From CAYUCY01 sp964443525 (lineage in GTDB: Bacteria > Pseudomonadota > Alphaproteobacteria > Caedimonadales > Caedimonadaceae), in contig CAYUCY010000009.1 of assembly GCA_964443525.1 (NCBI GenBank), forward strand, positions 1-35,422: 35,422 bases of DNA. The letters are read 5' to 3'. Made by a program: the position numbers and the translations under genes. The notes beneath the pieces were generated by a model. The model saw only the letters and a list, made by a program, of their open reading frames with translations, searched no databases and was not told where the DNA came from. Within the stretch, counting starts at the first letter, position 1. Each line of letters begins with the position of its first letter. Below are positions 25,767 through 34,061 of this stretch, in pieces.

Positions 25767-26618
25767 TTACGCGGATTCCATCAAGCCGATGACGCGGTAA
25801 ATGGCCTTGACTTTCTCATTTGAGAAAAAGGATTGATTGTCTTGACCGGTCGCATTTGCCTTACGAATGGCAAGTCTCTCATCGGTCTCGCCATCAATGG
25901 TCTTCCACCCCATGAATTCGCCCAAAACGGCCTCGTTGTCATAAGTGACGGCCAGCACCGAACAATTAGGCGTTAGAGGACGGGTGGGATGCGCAAATAC
26001 ACGATCCCCGATCCGATAACGACTTCCGAAGGACGGATCATTGATCGAGAAAGAAATAGCGCCGGCCACACCCATTAGCTCGGGCGGGCGCGTCACCCAC
26101 TCGGCTGCCGTTTCCAAAGACAGGGTATCTTTTCCTTCCGTGTTCTTGCGAAGGTGATAGAGTGGCAAGTCCTGGCTGGGATAGCGGGGAGCAAAATTTT
26201 CCGTCTCACCCTCGATACCACCGCGGTTCCCCATCATGACGAACTTGCCTCCATGAGTCTCGGTCGGCAGAAGATCTCCCGGATGACAACTCAAAACGTG
26301 TGCGAGACGCTGAAGGATGTCCGCGTTCAAGCGACGTGTTCCGCTCTCAAGACGAGACAGGTAAGAAGGGGAAAGCTTCGTCAACTCAGCCAATTCTTCC
26401 AATGTATACCCTCGTTGCAGGCGAAGCTCACGCAACGGATGCCGGGACCGCTTCCGCTTGCGGGTTAAAAGCTTATTCGGAACGCCGGGACGAAAGGGAT
26501 GTGTTTGAGGGACCAGGGCTAACTGTGCGTCACTCTTTGCAACACTGTCATTGGCTGGTTGGTTGGTCGGTGTATCTGGTTGCGGCATTCCTGCCGTTGC
26601 AAAAGATTTCGCGCTCAT
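25767..26618 (-). CDS. XRE-family regulator with S24/LexA-like C-terminal domain
   Basis: A 283-residue protein: a low-complexity N-terminal leader (about 1-50), a basic stretch (TRKRKRSRH), an XRE helix-turn-helix at about 62-115 (LRLQRGYTLEELAELTKLSPSYLSRLESG), and a C-terminal domain (about 175-283) with the repressor/LexA shape. There DPSFGSRYRIGDRVF aligns with the usual DSMEPxxxxGD motif and keeps the serine, but I see no matching catalytic lysine, so self-cleavage is doubtful. The layout is that of phage-type repressors. It is divergent from the two unknown genes at 26869-28019, and palindromes lie between them, so autoregulation and control of that operon are likely. Confidence 0.82.
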   Translation of the reverse strand: MSAKSFATAGMPQPDTPTNQPANDSVAKSDAQLALVPQTHPFRPGVPNKLLTRKRKRSRHPLRELRLQRGYTLEELAELTKLSPSYLSRLESGTRRLNADILQRLAHVLSCHPGDLLPTETHGGKFVMMGNRGGIEGETENFAPRYPSQDLPLYHLRKNTEGKDTLSLETAAEWVTRPPELMGVAGAISFSINDPSFGSRYRIGDRVFAHPTRPLTPNCSVLAVTYDNEAVLGEFMGWKTIDGETDERLAIRKANATGQDNQSFFSNEKVKAIYRVIGLMESA

Positions 26619-26700
26619 TTCGTGTTCGCCTTTCCTTGTTTATCGGTTTCAACAATTGACGTCTCTATGCCTGGCTATCTAACAGCTCTTGGGCAACTGT

Positions 26701-26717
26701 TCAAGAAATTTTCTTGA
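26701..26717. promoter_or_regulatory. Palindromic operator candidate 1
   Basis: TCAAGAAA and TTTCTTGA flank one central base in a perfect 17-base inverted repeat. It lies in the divergent gap between the XRE gene and the unknown operon, and overlaps a TTGACA -35-like box (26714-26719) on the plus strand. Confidence 0.5.
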
Positions 26718-26730
26718 CAACCGCCACCCA

Positions 26731-26754
26731 TATTGGCAATTAAATTAGCCAATA
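26731..26754. promoter_or_regulatory. Palindromic operator candidate 2
   Basis: TATTGGC (26731-26737) and GCCAATA (26748-26754) are exact complements with a ten-base A/T spacer. A further short palindrome TGCAA-N3-TTGCA lies at 26774-26786. The gap 26619-26868 contains no gene other than these sites and A/T-rich sequence. Confidence 0.5.
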
Positions 26755-26868
26755 CATTTTTGTATACCATATATGCAAATATTGCAGAGCTATGCAACAA
26801 CTTTTTAAAAAAAATTGGTTTTTTTGGGAAAAAAAATGTCAATTCAACAGAAACAGGAGGGTTTCAAG

Positions 26869-27479
26869 ATGAAAAAAAATTGGTCTCAACCAGAGATTGA
26901 GTGCTTGAGATATGCTTATGAATTGGGCGCAACCCTTCAAAATATGGCGTGTCTTTTTAATCGGTCCGTCACGGCTATCAACAAAGCCTTAGAGAGATTC
27001 GGGGTCCGTCCTTTAGGGACCGGACATAGTAAGATCTCTCGGGTCAGATCTCCGAAACCCCCTCTGGGACGCCTTATTGAGGCGCTTCAGGAATTCTCGA
27101 GGAAAAACACATTGTTTTGGGAAAAATCAACCCTCAGCTTTTTAACAATCTCCTCGAAACTCATGAGCTCCCTCTCCATCCTCACGGAACCAGCCTTTCC
27201 CGAAATACGACGCGAGCAGACCTTATTTTGTCCAAGGCTCTTAATAAGGCTGAAAAGGTAGCTGAAATTTGGTGTGATACAGACTTTTTGGTGCACTACC
27301 TTAAAAGCCATGGTCACGATGTTAAGCGTCTGTCATGTGCCTCTTCAGACCCTTCATATCCTCGTTTTCGCTGTAAAAACGATTATTTGACGGTGACGCA
27401 ACTCTTGATTCGCGCAAATGAAATCAGGCGAACGTGCGGCCAGGGCCCTCTGTATCTTACTCAACTCTCTACCTATTAA
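26869..27479 (+). pseudogene. Helix-turn-helix protein gene, apparently frameshifted near 27080-27125
   Basis: The ATG at 26869 follows a strong AGGAGG (26855-26860). The first frame gives MKKNWSQPEIECLRYAYELG... and ALFNRSVTAI-type helices (read as CLFNRSVTAINKALERFG), an HTH layout resembling GcrA-like and homeodomain-like proteins. This frame runs to 27261, but its last 45 residues look unnatural. A second frame, open from 27081 to 27479, carries plausible protein sequence (INPQLFNNLLETH, KALNKAEKVAEIW, LTVTQLLIRANEIRR) but lacks a good start. A -1 shift near the A runs at 27103-27107 or 27122-27126 would join them into about 203 residues. Alternatives are a sequencing indel, programmed frameshifting, or two overlapping genes. 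Function unknown. Confidence 0.55.
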
Positions 27480-27491
27480 CGGAGAGTAGCC

Positions 27492-28019
27492 ATGAGTTAC
27501 CTCACTTTTAAAAGAGCCCGCGGTCGCCCAAAAAAAATCTCGGAGAAATCACCTCCTTTACCCAAAAGGTATCATCCTCTCGATTTTCTAAGGGTGAAAA
27601 AATTGATTACACCCGAGATGCAGGAGGCTGGCCTCATATTTGAGCAGGATTTTTACCTCTATCAAAAAATTTGCGCTCATCCGGGGCTTTCACGGATTTC
27701 TTCTTTCATTAAAAGAGAGCCAGGACAAGGAATTTGCCAGGCTTTAGCCGACCGACCATGGGAGCTTCGGAGGATTGGAGATTATAAACGAGCTTATGAC
27801 CTTCTCGAAGAAGAAGGCAAAGGACTTTCAGAGGCAGTCCTTAGACTTTTTGAGATAAGTCCTTTTTCCGAAGTCGAAGGAGCCCGTTTTTTAAAGACGC
27901 TCTCCCTCTCTAAAATCAGGAAGGGTCTCAGGCTTCTTTGGCACAATTACAAACAGGCTTCTCCTCACACGTTGCTGGAATGCCACAGTACATCCCTTTT
28001 GAAAGAGAGAGAGGTCTGA
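27492..28019 (+). CDS. Unknown protein with AT-hook-like N terminus, possibly DUF6456-like
   Basis: A 175-residue protein that starts with a basic, AT-hook-like stretch (KRARGRPKK, residues 7-15). The body has HPLDFLRVKKLITPEMQEAGLIFEQDF (about 27-53) and a C-terminal helical part (LRLLWHNY). From memory this pattern of Leu-rich segment, AG motif and terminal helices resembles DUF6456 proteins of alphaproteobacteria and their phages; I cannot verify it here. GGAG precedes the ATG, 12 bases after the stop of the frameshifted gene, so both form one operon under the control region next to the XRE gene. No enzymatic motif is seen. Confidence 0.6.
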   Translation: MSYLTFKRARGRPKKISEKSPPLPKRYHPLDFLRVKKLITPEMQEAGLIFEQDFYLYQKICAHPGLSRISSFIKREPGQGICQALADRPWELRRIGDYKRAYDLLEEEGKGLSEAVLRLFEISPFSEVEGARFLKTLSLSKIRKGLRLLWHNYKQASPHTLLECHSTSLLKEREV

Positions 28020-28101
28020 CCCCTCTTGTTCCGAGCTCGCATCAATGTTAATTAAAATATGAGATAAAATTTGTTTAAAATTTAACCTGGGGGAGGAAAC
28101 C

Positions 28102-29007
28102 TTGAAAAACGATAAATTCTTAAAATTGCTCAGTCTGACGAGTGCTTTCGTTGTTGCATCTATGGTGGCGCAAGCTGCTGAAACAAATAAGACGAAAGTG
28201 ATCGACGGGTGGGATGTTCGCGCCCAGTTCACAGGTGGTTACGGCAGTGACGACGTTAAAATCGGAAGGGGGGCAACGGACACCGCGGCTTCAACCCATT
28301 ATTTCGACGCGGAAGTCAAGCATGTCCAAATTTGGAAGTTGAAACCAGAAATCAATGCCACTTACGGCTCCGGCTTTTATGCGGAAGTTAAAGGATATCT
28401 CGGTTTTGTAGATAGCGGCCAATCCCGCTTGACGGCTCTTCAAACCGGAAACGTAACGACACGTAGTGCGGGCCTTGACGGTGAAAACGCTTTTGGTGCA
28501 AGTGCTTTGGTAGGGTATAACCTGATCTCTCTCTTCACGGAAGAACTCAGCGCGTGGTCAGTCAGACCTCTCGTTGGTTGGGAATATCATAAGCTTCGCA
28601 CCCCGACGCGTACATCGACTGCAGCAGCAGGTTTCCCGATGTTTGACCCGAATGGCAGCACAAACTGGCGTTTCCGTTGGCATGGTCCGACGGCAGGTCT
28701 CGGGATCGGTTGGAACCTCGATGAACGTCACGCTTTAGGTGTTCGCGGTATGTATACATGGACCTGGTTTAACGGCGACGCATCCTCCGTTAATCTTGAT
28801 CATGCGAGCAGAGGCCACGGTCTTTCTTTCCAAGGTCAGTATGCGTATCAGCTGACACCTGAGCTGCAGCTTGCTCTCGGGTTTGAATGGTCCAAATTTA
28901 AGACCAAAGGAACGGACGCTAAATTCGGCGGCACCACTCAAAGACTGGGTGATACGACATGGGATTCTTGGACGGCGCACGCAGGTATCGTGAACCGATT
29001 CTATTAA
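28102..29007 (+). CDS. Outer-membrane beta-barrel protein
   Basis: A 301-residue exported protein. The start is TTG, fixed by GGGGGAGG just upstream and by the signal peptide that follows: basic MKNDKFLK, a hydrophobic core and a cleavage site near AQA-AE (about residue 25). The mature part is made of alternating polar/hydrophobic strands rich in Gly, Tyr and Trp (VRAQFTGGYG, YAEVKGYLGF, ALGVRGMYTWTWF) and ends with NRFY, the aromatic C terminus recognised by the BAM machinery. I do not recognise a specific family or substrate. It is a single gene with its own terminator. Confidence 0.82.
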   Translation: MKNDKFLKLLSLTSAFVVASMVAQAAETNKTKVIDGWDVRAQFTGGYGSDDVKIGRGATDTAASTHYFDAEVKHVQIWKLKPEINATYGSGFYAEVKGYLGFVDSGQSRLTALQTGNVTTRSAGLDGENAFGASALVGYNLISLFTEELSAWSVRPLVGWEYHKLRTPTRTSTAAAGFPMFDPNGSTNWRFRWHGPTAGLGIGWNLDERHALGVRGMYTWTWFNGDASSVNLDHASRGHGLSFQGQYAYQLTPELQLALGFEWSKFKTKGTDAKFGGTTQRLGDTTWDSWTAHAGIVNRFY

Positions 29008-29040
29008 GGTTTCATCTGAAGGTTCATCCTTCGACCTCCT

Positions 29041-29070
29041 AAAAGACGCGACGCAAGTCGCGTCTTTTTT
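29041..29070 (+). terminator. Rho-independent terminator of the beta-barrel gene
   Basis: AAAAGACGCGAC (29041-29052) and GTCGCGTCTTTT (29057-29068) form a perfect stem with loop GCAA, followed by a T run. Confidence 0.93.
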
Positions 29071-29158
29071 ATGAGATGACCTCCAATTGCCGATCACTCC
29101 GGAATAAGAATACAACTTGTTCCTATGGAATCCCTTTTGAAGATGAAAAACTTACTTC

Positions 29159-29533
29159 CTAACTAGTTTGAAAGGCTTCTGTCCGTTTGGCCTCAAAAGG
29201 ACGGGCATCGTAATAAAGTTCGATTTGGGAAATCAGACTGTCTTGAAAGGACAAGAGATGCGCCGCTCGAAAAAGACCGATGGGACCAGGACAGTCGAAT
29301 TCAACGGCCACCATCACCTGATCTTCATTTTCGAACTTGGCTCTGATCCTCAGATCTTTAAAGAGGAGAAAAAAGCCCTTCGCCGCTTCTAAAACAGTTG
29401 CTCTCCCTTTCATTTCGGCAAGAGGACCGAGGAATTCTACGTCGGGATGAAGGCATTGCTCCATCTCTTTCAAATCTCTGTGATTCAAGGCCTCATAATA
29501 TCTAACCGCGGTCTTTAAATTACTTTGAGACAT
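29159..29533 (-). CDS. NTF2-like/SnoaL-like domain protein
   Basis: A 124-residue soluble protein with the NTF2-like cone fold layout: initial helices AVRYYEALNHRDLKEMEQCLHPDVEF (about 9-34), a middle helix LEAAKGFFLLF, and three final strands ending FQDSLISQIELYYDARPF. Members include ketosteroid isomerase-like enzymes and many of unknown role; no catalytic residues can be named. GGAGGAGAGG gives a strong start. It lies 20 bases downstream of gyrA and may be read from the same transcript. Confidence 0.82.
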   Translation of the reverse strand: MSQSNLKTAVRYYEALNHRDLKEMEQCLHPDVEFLGPLAEMKGRATVLEAAKGFFLLFKDLRIRAKFENEDQVMVAVEFDCPGPIGLFRAAHLLSFQDSLISQIELYYDARPFEAKRTEAFQTS

Positions 29534-29553
29534 TAAAAAACCTCTCCTCCGAC

Positions 29554-32271
29554 TTACTGTTCAACCGTTGCTTCGTTAGAGGATTCGCTCCCGTTTTCCT
29601 CTTCATCGGATTCCGTGATGCGGGCCACGGAGACGACTTTCTCGTCTCCTGAGACGCGGAAGATGGTGACACCTTGAGTGGCGCGCCCTGCGACCCTGAT
29701 ATCCGCCACGGGGCAGCGAATCAACTGGCCGCCGTCGCTCACGAGAACCAATTGATCTTGTTCCTCAACGACCATCGTTGAGACGATTTTTCCCGTCTTT
29801 GAAGACAGCTTCATGCTGACGATGCCCGAGCCACCCCGGTGGGTAACTCGATATTCATACAAGGAAGTTCGCTTGCCGAATCCTTTATCAGACAGCGTCA
29901 AAATGAACTGGTCTTTTTCTTGGAAGGCAAGGAATTTATCTTGAGGAAGATCACCGTTCGTGGTGAATGCTTCATCCTCTCCCTCTTCTTGTTCGACCCC
30001 CCTCAGGGCGCGGCTCATACGAATATAAGCATCTCTTTCTTCGCTTGTGATTTCCACGTGATTAACGATCGTAAGAGACATAACTTCGTCACCTTTGGAG
30101 AGTTTAGTTCCACGGACGCCCATCGAATTCCGGCTTGCAAAGACGCGAAGATCCTTAACTGGGAACCGGATACACTTGCCGTCCCGTGTTGCAAGAAGAA
30201 TATCATGGGTTTCATCGCAAGGAGAGACGCCGATGAGGCTTTCTCCTTCCTCCAGTTTCATGGCGATTTTCCCGTTCGCTTTGATGGTCGTAAAATCGGT
30301 GAGGGCATTACGTCTGATGGTGCCGGCGCTGGTCGCAAAAACGATGGACATTTGTTCCCACTGAGCCTGATCATCGGGCAACGGCATCACCGTTGAAATC
30401 GTTTCATCCTGTGCGAGGGGGAGGAGGTTGATCATAGGCTTGCCCAAGGATTGAGGCGTTCCCTGCGGAAGGGTGTAAACTTTTAAGAGGTAAGCCATTC
30501 CCTTGGATGAGAAGAAAATCATAGGCGTATGGGTATTGGCGACAAAGACATCCGTTACGAAGTCTTCCTCTCGGGTCGACATGCCCGATCGCCCTTTCCC
30601 GCCTCGCTTTTGGGCCCTGTAGGTAGAGAGGGGAACACGCTTGATGTAGCCCTTTTGGCTGACCGTAACGACCATTTCTTCCGGCTGGATCAGATCTTCA
30701 AGATCAAATTCTCCTGCGGCCTCTTCGATAGATGTTCGTCGCGGCGTTGCGAACATTTCTTTCATCTGGAGCAGCTCTTCCCGCATGATCGCATAAATTC
30801 GATCGCGGGAAGCCAAAATTTCAAGATAATCCTTAATTTGGGCAACCAGCTCGTTAAGCTCATCAGAGATTTTATCTCTTTCAAGGCCGGTCAGGCGATG
30901 GAGTCTCAAGTCTAAAATGGCGCGCGCCTGGATATCCGAAAGACGATACTTCCCATTAACAACCACATGACCGGGTTCTGCAACCAAGTCGATGAGAGAG
31001 GCAATGGATTCTGCGGGCCATTCGCAACGTAACATCTCTTCCCGAGCGGTATTGGGGTCCGGTGCGCTTTTAATGAGAACGATCATCTCATCAATATTGG
31101 AAACTGCAACGGCAAGGCCTATTAAAACATGGGCACGATTTCGCGCCTTGTTGAGTTCAAACTTGATGCGGCGAACGATGACTTCTTCGCGGAATTCGAT
31201 GAATGCCTTGATAATGTCGAAGAGACTCATCATCTTAGGCTGCCCGCGATCAAGAGCCAGGGTGTTCACACCGAATGACGTTTGGAGGGGCGTATATTTA
31301 AAGAGCTGGTTTAAGACCACGTCCGGCATGGCATCTCTCTTCAATTCTATCACGACACGAACGCCGTCCCGATCGGACTCGTCGCGCAGATCTGCAATTC
31401 CCTCGATGATTTTTTCTTTAACGACATCAGCCATCCGCTCAATCATCCGAGCTTTATTCACCTGATAAGGAACTTCCGTAATAACGATCGCGTTCCGGTC
31501 TTTGCGAATTTCTTCAAAATGGGTGCGGCCACGCATAATGATCGAACCTCGACCGGTCTTAGCAGCCTCAATCGCGCCACGCCGGCCTAAAATTAAGCCA
31601 CCCGTCGGAAAATCGGGGCCGGGCACATAGTCGATCAATCCGTCAACGTCAATATCGGGGTTATCGATATACGCACAACATGCGTCTATGACTTCACCCA
31701 AGTTGTGAGGAGGAATGTTGGTTGCCATACCGACCGCGATGCCGCCAGCGCCGTTGACGAGAAGGTTCGGAAAGCGTGCAGGGAGGACGATAGGCTCTTG
31801 TGTCGTGTCATCGTAGTTGGCTCGAAAGTCGACAGTTTCTTTGTCAATATCTTCAAGGAGGAAATGAGAGACCTTTGCAAGACGGGCCTCCGTATATCTT
31901 TCGGCTGCTGCCGGGTCCCCATCCATAGAACCAAAATTTCCTTGCCCGTCGATCAGTGGTAGGCGCATGGAAAAATCCTGCGCCATTCGGACGAGAGCTT
32001 CATAGATCGGGGCATTGCCGTGAGGGTGATATTTCATCATCACGTAACCGACGGCACTGGCTGATTTTCGGTAAGATTTGTCGGCCGTATTGCCTGACTC
32101 CTTCATCGCATAAAGAATGCGACGATGAACGGGCTTAAGACCGTCACGAACATCGGGTAGGGCGCGACTGACGATCACGCTCATCGCATAGTCGAGATAA
32201 GATCTCTTCATCTCCTCTTCAAGGGAAACGGGGGTAATATCCGATGCTAGGGTCTCAGACGCCTGTGTCAA
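29554..32271 (-). CDS. gyrA: DNA gyrase subunit A
   Basis: The breakage-reunion subunit that introduces negative supercoils, 905 residues. The catalytic tyrosine is Tyr126 in ERYTEARL, the breakage domain is complete, and the C-terminal beta-pinwheel repeats include the GyrA box QKRGGKGRSG. The start is TTG (MTQASET), fixed by GAGGAG seven bases upstream. The quinolone region reads YHPHGNAPIYEALVRMAQ: positions matching E. coli 82, 83 and 87 are Asn, Ala and Glu, and the preceding block KSASAVGYVMMK differs from the common KSARxVGDVxGK at three positions. It lies 41 bases after ssb, the standard alphaproteobacterial order. Confidence 0.98.
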   Translation of the reverse strand: MTQASETLASDITPVSLEEEMKRSYLDYAMSVIVSRALPDVRDGLKPVHRRILYAMKESGNTADKSYRKSASAVGYVMMKYHPHGNAPIYEALVRMAQDFSMRLPLIDGQGNFGSMDGDPAAAERYTEARLAKVSHFLLEDIDKETVDFRANYDDTTQEPIVLPARFPNLLVNGAGGIAVGMATNIPPHNLGEVIDACCAYIDNPDIDVDGLIDYVPGPDFPTGGLILGRRGAIEAAKTGRGSIIMRGRTHFEEIRKDRNAIVITEVPYQVNKARMIERMADVVKEKIIEGIADLRDESDRDGVRVVIELKRDAMPDVVLNQLFKYTPLQTSFGVNTLALDRGQPKMMSLFDIIKAFIEFREEVIVRRIKFELNKARNRAHVLIGLAVAVSNIDEMIVLIKSAPDPNTAREEMLRCEWPAESIASLIDLVAEPGHVVVNGKYRLSDIQARAILDLRLHRLTGLERDKISDELNELVAQIKDYLEILASRDRIYAIMREELLQMKEMFATPRRTSIEEAAGEFDLEDLIQPEEMVVTVSQKGYIKRVPLSTYRAQKRGGKGRSGMSTREEDFVTDVFVANTHTPMIFFSSKGMAYLLKVYTLPQGTPQSLGKPMINLLPLAQDETISTVMPLPDDQAQWEQMSIVFATSAGTIRRNALTDFTTIKANGKIAMKLEEGESLIGVSPCDETHDILLATRDGKCIRFPVKDLRVFASRNSMGVRGTKLSKGDEVMSLTIVNHVEITSEERDAYIRMSRALRGVEQEEGEDEAFTTNGDLPQDKFLAFQEKDQFILTLSDKGFGKRTSLYEYRVTHRGGSGIVSMKLSSKTGKIVSTMVVEEQDQLVLVSDGGQLIRCPVADIRVAGRATQGVTIFRVSGDEKVVSVARITESDEEENGSESSNEATVEQ

Positions 32272-32312
32272 CGTTCGCTCCTCACGTTAATGTTGGATCA
32301 TACTTTTTTGTC

Positions 32313-32771
32313 TTAGAAAGGAATCTCATCATCCAGATCTGAAGATGAAAGAGTAGAAGATTGGGATGGACTCGAATCATAGTCGGCAGAAGGGATATCG
32401 GAAATGGAACTTCCGTTGTTACGGCTGTCAAGAATGGTCAGCTCTCCTCGGAAACGAGGGACGATAATTTCGGTTGTATACTTTTCTTGACCTTGCTGAT
32501 CTGTCCACTTGCGGGTTTGAAGCTGACCTTCTACATAGATACGAGATCCTTTGTTGAGATATTTTTCGCAGATCTCGGCAAGCTTATCATTGAAGACAAC
32601 AATGCGGTGCCATTCCGTTTTATCTTTTCTTTCTCCTGTTGTGCGATCTTTCCAAGTCTCGGAGGTTGCAAGAGAAAGCTGAACGATTTTTGAACCGTCT
32701 TGCATGGATCTGACTTCGGGGTCTCGTCCCAAATTACCCACTAAAATTACCTTATTGACGGATCCGGCCAT
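32313..32771 (-). CDS. ssb: Single-stranded DNA-binding protein
   Basis: A 152-residue SSB. The N-terminal OB fold (1-110) starts VNKVILVGNLGRDPEVR and contains TEWHRIVVF and GSRIYVEGQLQTRKW. A disordered Ser-rich linker leads to the acidic tip DLDDEIPF that binds replication and repair partners. GGAGG precedes the ATG. It heads the ssb-gyrA transcript; a TATAAC -10-like box is seen upstream near 32800 on the minus strand. Confidence 0.98.
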   Translation of the reverse strand: MAGSVNKVILVGNLGRDPEVRSMQDGSKIVQLSLATSETWKDRTTGERKDKTEWHRIVVFNDKLAEICEKYLNKGSRIYVEGQLQTRKWTDQQGQEKYTTEIIVPRFRGELTILDSRNNGSSISDIPSADYDSSPSQSSTLSSSDLDDEIPF

Positions 32772-32902
32772 TCATCTACCTCCATAGTGTTTTGTAACTC
32801 CATAGTTATACGCGACCAAGAGCACCCTGGCTACAAATTTTTCGTTTTAAAAAAGGGTGATAAATAAAAAATATGACCATTAGGAATTTATTAGTATTTC
32901 GT

Positions 32903-32931
32903 TTGTTATTAGTTAACTAATTGACATTAAT
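32903..32931 (+). promoter_or_regulatory. Candidate promoter with palindromic operator before the peptidase gene
   Basis: TTGTTA (32903-32908), a 17-base spacer and ATTAAT (32926-32931) form a weak sigma70-like promoter. The perfect 12-base palindrome TTAGTTAACTAA (32909-32920) fills most of the spacer, the classic place for a repressor. The rest of the 198-base gap after ssb is A/T-rich with no gene. Confidence 0.35.
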
Positions 32932-32969
32932 CTGGCCTCGAATTTGACAAAAAGGCGAAGGAGGCCCCC

Positions 32970-33977
32970 ATGAAATATCTTTTAAGATGCTTAGTTCTGA
33001 CAACCGCGCTCATTAATCCATTGGCCGCAAGTTCCTTAACCTCAGATGAGGAAAGATCCCATCATTATAAGTGCAATCTCGTTCCTTCATCAGGGGAACA
33101 TCTTTCCTGGCTCATGAGAAAACATGAGAAATCTCAAGCCATTAAAAGTGAGAGACGATTGATGAAAGGGAAGAAGAGCGAAACACTTCTTCCAAGCTAC
33201 GTTGATTTCAGAGAAATCAGCAATTTGTGTCCTCCTGTTTATGATCAGGGAGACCTTGGTTCCTGTACGGCAAATGCGGTTGCCGGCGCTCTCGAGATCG
33301 ACCAGAGAAAGAGAGGTATTTCACGCAGTTTTACTCCCTCTCGCCTCATGCTCTATTATCACGGACGCTATCTGATCGACCAGGTGGAGGAAGATACCGG
33401 AACGTCTATCGCCGCAGCCGCCAAGGCTATTAAATTTGGTTACGTTCCTGAAGAGATGTGGCCCTATGATGACGGCCCGACGCGCTTCAAGATGCAGCCA
33501 AGCCCCGATTGTTATCGTATCGGGTTAAAGCTATTTGATCAGGCAAAGGTTTCTTACACTTACGTCCCTCAGGAAGAAAATATCATTAAAGGGTATCTTG
33601 CAAAACAACAACCTGTTCTCTTCGGGATCATGACTTATGATTCTTTGAGCAATCGGGGAGTACGTCAAACAGGCATGGTTCCTTTGCCTTCTTCGAGTGA
33701 GCAGGAACGAGGCGGACATGCTCTTTTAATGGTAGGTTATGATGATCGGGAATATTTGGGGGAGGGATTGAGCAAGAAGCCAAATCCCCATTATCAGCAT
33801 TTCATCTTCAGGAACTCTTGGGGGGAGAAATGGGGGGATGGTGGATATGGGTATATCCCATATAAATACGCGTTGAATCAAGACATGGCCTTTGACTTCT
33901 GGAAAATTACGAAAACGACGGTTGAGGAAAAAACGAAGAGCATCATGCAGCGCTTTGAAGAGTCCAATGAGATATAA
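32970..33977 (+). CDS. Exported papain-like (C1 family) cysteine peptidase
   Basis: A 335-residue protein with an N-terminal signal peptide (MKYLLRCLVLTTALINPLAAS, cut near residue 20), a short possible pro-region (about 22-75) and a C1-type catalytic domain. The catalytic set is complete: oxyanion Gln93 and nucleophile Cys99 in YDQGDLGSCTANA, His250 in GGHALLMVGYDD and Asn282 in FRNSWGEKWGDGGYGYIP. This is the compact bacterial C1 subgroup, also seen in intracellular bacteria such as Legionella. It would act in the periplasm or outside the cell. GGAGG gives a clear start. The gene is monocistronic with a terminator. Confidence 0.92.
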   Translation: MKYLLRCLVLTTALINPLAASSLTSDEERSHHYKCNLVPSSGEHLSWLMRKHEKSQAIKSERRLMKGKKSETLLPSYVDFREISNLCPPVYDQGDLGSCTANAVAGALEIDQRKRGISRSFTPSRLMLYYHGRYLIDQVEEDTGTSIAAAAKAIKFGYVPEEMWPYDDGPTRFKMQPSPDCYRIGLKLFDQAKVSYTYVPQEENIIKGYLAKQQPVLFGIMTYDSLSNRGVRQTGMVPLPSSSEQERGGHALLMVGYDDREYLGEGLSKKPNPHYQHFIFRNSWGEKWGDGGYGYIPYKYALNQDMAFDFWKITKTTVEEKTKSIMQRFEESNEI

Positions 33978-33989
33978 TCTGAAATCAGA

Positions 33990-34027
33990 AAAATTCCCCT
34001 CTGTAGTAGTTTTCCGAGGGGAATTTT
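33990..34027. terminator. Hairpin terminator between convergent peptidase and kinase genes
   Basis: AAAATTCCCCTC (33990-34001) and GAGGGGAATTTT (34016-34027) are perfect complements around a 14-base loop. The symmetric A/T ends allow use from either side. Confidence 0.8.
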
Positions 34028-34061
34028 GAATTTATAAGATCAAGGAACAATAAAATTGATT

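Noticed and set aside
26699..26713. GTTC-N7-TTTC, one mismatch from the alphaproteobacterial LexA box
   Set aside because: Single mismatch in a short motif, and the same bases are better explained by the 17-base palindrome; no such box precedes uvrA or ssb.
29839..30396. A 185-codon plus-strand frame opposite gyrA
   Set aside because: It is the complement of a certain gyrA coding region and resembles no protein family; long antisense frames are expected there.
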